NCBI GenBank assembly: GCA_026418315.1
Contig: JAOABO010000081.1
Coordinates: 1-8,369 of the forward strand
DNA length: 8,369 bases
Source of the DNA: Bacteroidia bacterium
Lineage (GTDB): Bacteria > Bacteroidota > Bacteroidia > B-17B0 > Aurantibacillaceae
Direction: 5' to 3'
Below the pieces are notes generated by a model that searched no databases, was not told where the DNA came from, and saw only the letters and a program-made list of their open reading frames with translations. Both the position numbers and the translations under genes were made by a program. Of the stretch, positions 6,449 to 8,369 are shown one piece after another; within the stretch, counting starts at the first letter, position 1, and every line of letters begins with the position of its first letter.

Positions 6449-8065
6449 ATGTCTTTTACTGCTCATTCATTTTTACAATCAACAAAATGGTTTGATAAAT
6501 TACTAATTGATTATTTTAATCAAGAACCTCCTGTTCAACCATTATATTCATACTATCCCAACAAAGATGGTTTTGAAAAAATAATTGCCGATATTGCCTC
6601 AAAACAATATGATCGTCAAACATTAGTAGAAGTATTGATAGAACAAGCCCAGTCAGTTCATAATTCCACACAACAAACTATTCATAATATACAACTATTA
6701 AATAAAAACAACGCTTATACTATTATTACCGGACACCAATTATGTTTGTTTACAGGGCCTTTATTTTTTATCTATAAAATATCCAGTATTCTAACTCTTT
6801 CTGAACAGCTAAAAAAATTATTTCCAAATTTTCATTTTATTCCTGTATTCTGGATGGCTTCAGAAGACCACGACTTTCAGGAAATTAATCACTTCTACTT
6901 TAAAAATAAAAAATACGAATGGGCTCTTCATTCAAATGAAACACCCGTGGGGATACTGAATACACAAAGCATTCAGCCCCTGCTGGAAGAAATAAAAAAA
7001 GACAAAGTTTTTTCAGAAGAAGATATCAAAATATTTTATGAAGCATATACTAATCATTCCTCTCTCAGCACCGCAACAAGATATATTATCAACCACCTGT
7101 TTGGAGAAAAAGGCATTGTCATTATAGACCCTTATCATAAAAAACTAAAAACATTGTTCTCTGACCTTATCCTGAAAGATGTTTTTGAAAACAACATCTT
7201 TCACCTTGTACAAACCACTATAAAACAACTTCAGGAAAATAATTATCATATTAAGGCAAAACCAAGGGAAATCAATACTTTTTATATTCATGAAAACAAA
7301 AGAGAATTAATTATAAAAGATTCAAATCAGCTAAAACTAAAAACCAGTAACAAAACATTGTCATATCAAGAATTAAAATCTCTTTTGAATCAATATCCTG
7401 AAAATTTTAGCCCCAATGTATTATTACGACCTTTATATCAACAAAAAATACTTCCGAATATTGCCTACATTGGAGGATCTGCAGAGGTGTCTTACTGGTT
7501 ATTACTTAAATCTGCCTTTGATTCAGAAAACATTTTATATCCTATTATTTTACAAAGACCCATCGTTTTTATCTCTCCAAAAAACATTGAACAAAAAATA
7601 AAAAAGCTAAAGGTGCAATATTCAGATATTTTGAATACCAATACACATCAAATCATTTATCACATTCTTGAACAACAAAAAATCACCATTCATTTTGATA
7701 ACCAAAAAGATAAAATAAAAAATATCTATTCTGAATTATCAGAACAAACTCAAAAGATTGATTCAACACTCATTCCATTTGTAAATGCTGAACTTGCAAA
7801 AGCATTAAAATCAATAGACCTTATAGAACAAAAATTAAACAGAGCAGTAAAACAAAAAAACGACATCATCACTCGTCAGGTGAGTGATATTTATGAAAAC
7901 TTTTTTCCAAACAATATCATGCAAGACAGAATATGGAATATTTCACACGCTCTGAACGTTCTTCATTTACCCTCTATGAAAAATTTTATTACTGAAGTAA
8001 TCCCTTATGTGTCATTGAACTTAACAAAACAAGAACCATTTATTATAATTACACAAAATATATGA
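6449..8065 (+). CDS. bshC: BshC, bacillithiol synthase (cysteine-adding enzyme)
   Basis: A 538-residue protein matching BshC, which joins cysteine to glucosaminyl-malate in the last step of bacillithiol synthesis. Clear marks are TGHQLCLFTGP at 94-104 leading into FFIYKI, then FIPVFWMASEDHDFQEINH (130-148) in the Rossmann-like core. The LRPLYQQKILPNIAYIGGSAEVSYW region lies near residue 325-350. A long heptad-like helix in the last quarter (around ELAKALKSIDLIEQKLNRAV) corresponds to the coiled-coil dimer arm of the family. Length is normal (about 530-545). It starts two bases after the upp stop, and its own TGA overlaps the next ATG (ATGA). Its partner bshA is in the opposite-strand operon. 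Confidence 0.95.
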   Translation: MSFTAHSFLQSTKWFDKLLIDYFNQEPPVQPLYSYYPNKDGFEKIIADIASKQYDRQTLVEVLIEQAQSVHNSTQQTIHNIQLLNKNNAYTIITGHQLCLFTGPLFFIYKISSILTLSEQLKKLFPNFHFIPVFWMASEDHDFQEINHFYFKNKKYEWALHSNETPVGILNTQSIQPLLEEIKKDKVFSEEDIKIFYEAYTNHSSLSTATRYIINHLFGEKGIVIIDPYHKKLKTLFSDLILKDVFENNIFHLVQTTIKQLQENNYHIKAKPREINTFYIHENKRELIIKDSNQLKLKTSNKTLSYQELKSLLNQYPENFSPNVLLRPLYQQKILPNIAYIGGSAEVSYWLLLKSAFDSENILYPIILQRPIVFISPKNIEQKIKKLKVQYSDILNTNTHQIIYHILEQQKITIHFDNQKDKIKNIYSELSEQTQKIDSTLIPFVNAELAKALKSIDLIEQKLNRAVKQKNDIITRQVSDIYENFFPNNIMQDRIWNISHALNVLHLPSMKNFITEVIPYVSLNLTKQEPFIIITQNI

Positions 8066-8369
8066 ATTTTCAAGAAAGATTAAAATTATACATGATCGGA
8101 TTTTTAATTGGATTATTATTAGTATATGTGTTGTTTGGTAATCGGAGCTGCATATCTTTAAGCGAAGTAAAAATTAATGAATTAAAAAATCAAAAAATTA
8201 AAGCAACTGAAGATGTTCAGAATAAATTAAAATGTATATTAAAAACCACATCTCATATAAAATCTGAGTTAGAGTTTTTTGAAATTGATTTTGACAAAAG
8301 CCATCCACGCGAAAAACCCTGCAGAATGTACTACCTTAAACCAAAAGAAAAATTTAAACAATTTTATCC
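8062..8369 (+). CDS. Unnamed membrane-anchored protein, 3' end cut by the window
   Basis: The ATG at 8062 overlaps the bshC stop (ATGA), and the frame stays open to the right edge: 102 full codons plus two bases. The N-terminus is MNFQERLKLY, followed by one hydrophobic helix at about residues 11-25 and then G-N-R-S-C. After this the protein is polar and lysine-rich. The charge pattern suggests an N-in anchor with the remainder outside the cytosol. Cysteines are at 30, 58 and 87; C87 is in P-R-E-K-P-C-R-M-Y-Y. I have the impression of a conserved Bacteroidota family with the same start and a F-G-x-R-x-C end to the helix, but I cannot name it. Translation coupling with bshC is the strongest clue to its context; the function is unknown. 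Confidence 0.72.
   Translation, partial: MNFQERLKLYMIGFLIGLLLVYVLFGNRSCISLSEVKINELKNQKIKATEDVQNKLKCILKTTSHIKSELEFFEIDFDKSHPREKPCRMYYLKPKEKFKQFY

Noticed and set aside
7416..7601. Short plus-strand open frame within bshC
   Set aside because: Out-of-frame shadow of bshC with no start context.

Overview
The window looks like chromosomal DNA from a low-GC member of the Bacteroidota (about one third G+C by eye). Three things point there. The promoters read as TAnnTTTG boxes, the form used by the Bacteroidota sigma factor. There is a secreted TPR/PD40-propeller/CRD protein of the kind common in this phylum. The versions of BshA, BshC, PyrF, Upp and the EVE protein all look like those of Bacteroidota. 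The window is densely coding, with no rRNA, tRNA, insertion sequence, CRISPR array or other mobile DNA visible, and no gene-free stretch longer than about 110 bases.

Layout. At the left edge only the first eight codons of a leftward gene are present (perhaps an AIM24/TIGR00266 protein). It is divergent from a rightward pair: a stand-alone EVE-domain protein (86-499) and a small lipoprotein overlapping it by 25 bases (475-771). Next, convergent to that pair, is a leftward three-gene operon read from about 3680 to 799: a class IV PLP aminotransferase, then pyrF (orotidine 5'-phosphate decarboxylase), then bshA (first enzyme of bacillithiol synthesis, ATGA overlap with pyrF). A divergent promoter region at 3666-3776 separates it from a PaaI-type hotdog thioesterase (3777-4190). 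After that, with its own promoter, comes a second rightward operon: a secreted TPR/PD40/CRD protein without the usual OmpA domain (4237-5787), upp (uracil phosphoribosyltransferase, 5796-6446), bshC (last enzyme of bacillithiol synthesis, 6449-8065), and a small membrane-anchored protein cut by the right edge (8062 onward).

How the genes fit together. Two pathways dominate: UMP formation (PyrF by the de novo route, Upp by salvage) and the low-molecular-weight thiol bacillithiol (BshA and BshC; the deacetylase BshB is not in this window). The two leading operons each pair one UMP-forming enzyme with one bacillithiol enzyme. BshA consumes UDP-GlcNAc and releases UDP, so a metabolic link through uridine nucleotides is conceivable, but shared chromosomal neighbourhood is an equally good explanation.

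Most of the window is ordinary core or housekeeping sequence. I found no convincing undescribed system. The items most worth a second look are the bsh/pyrimidine pairing, the OmpA-less propeller protein, the unnamed membrane protein coupled to bshC, the very short promoter-to-start distances, and a perfect inverted repeat near the end of the lipoprotein gene.
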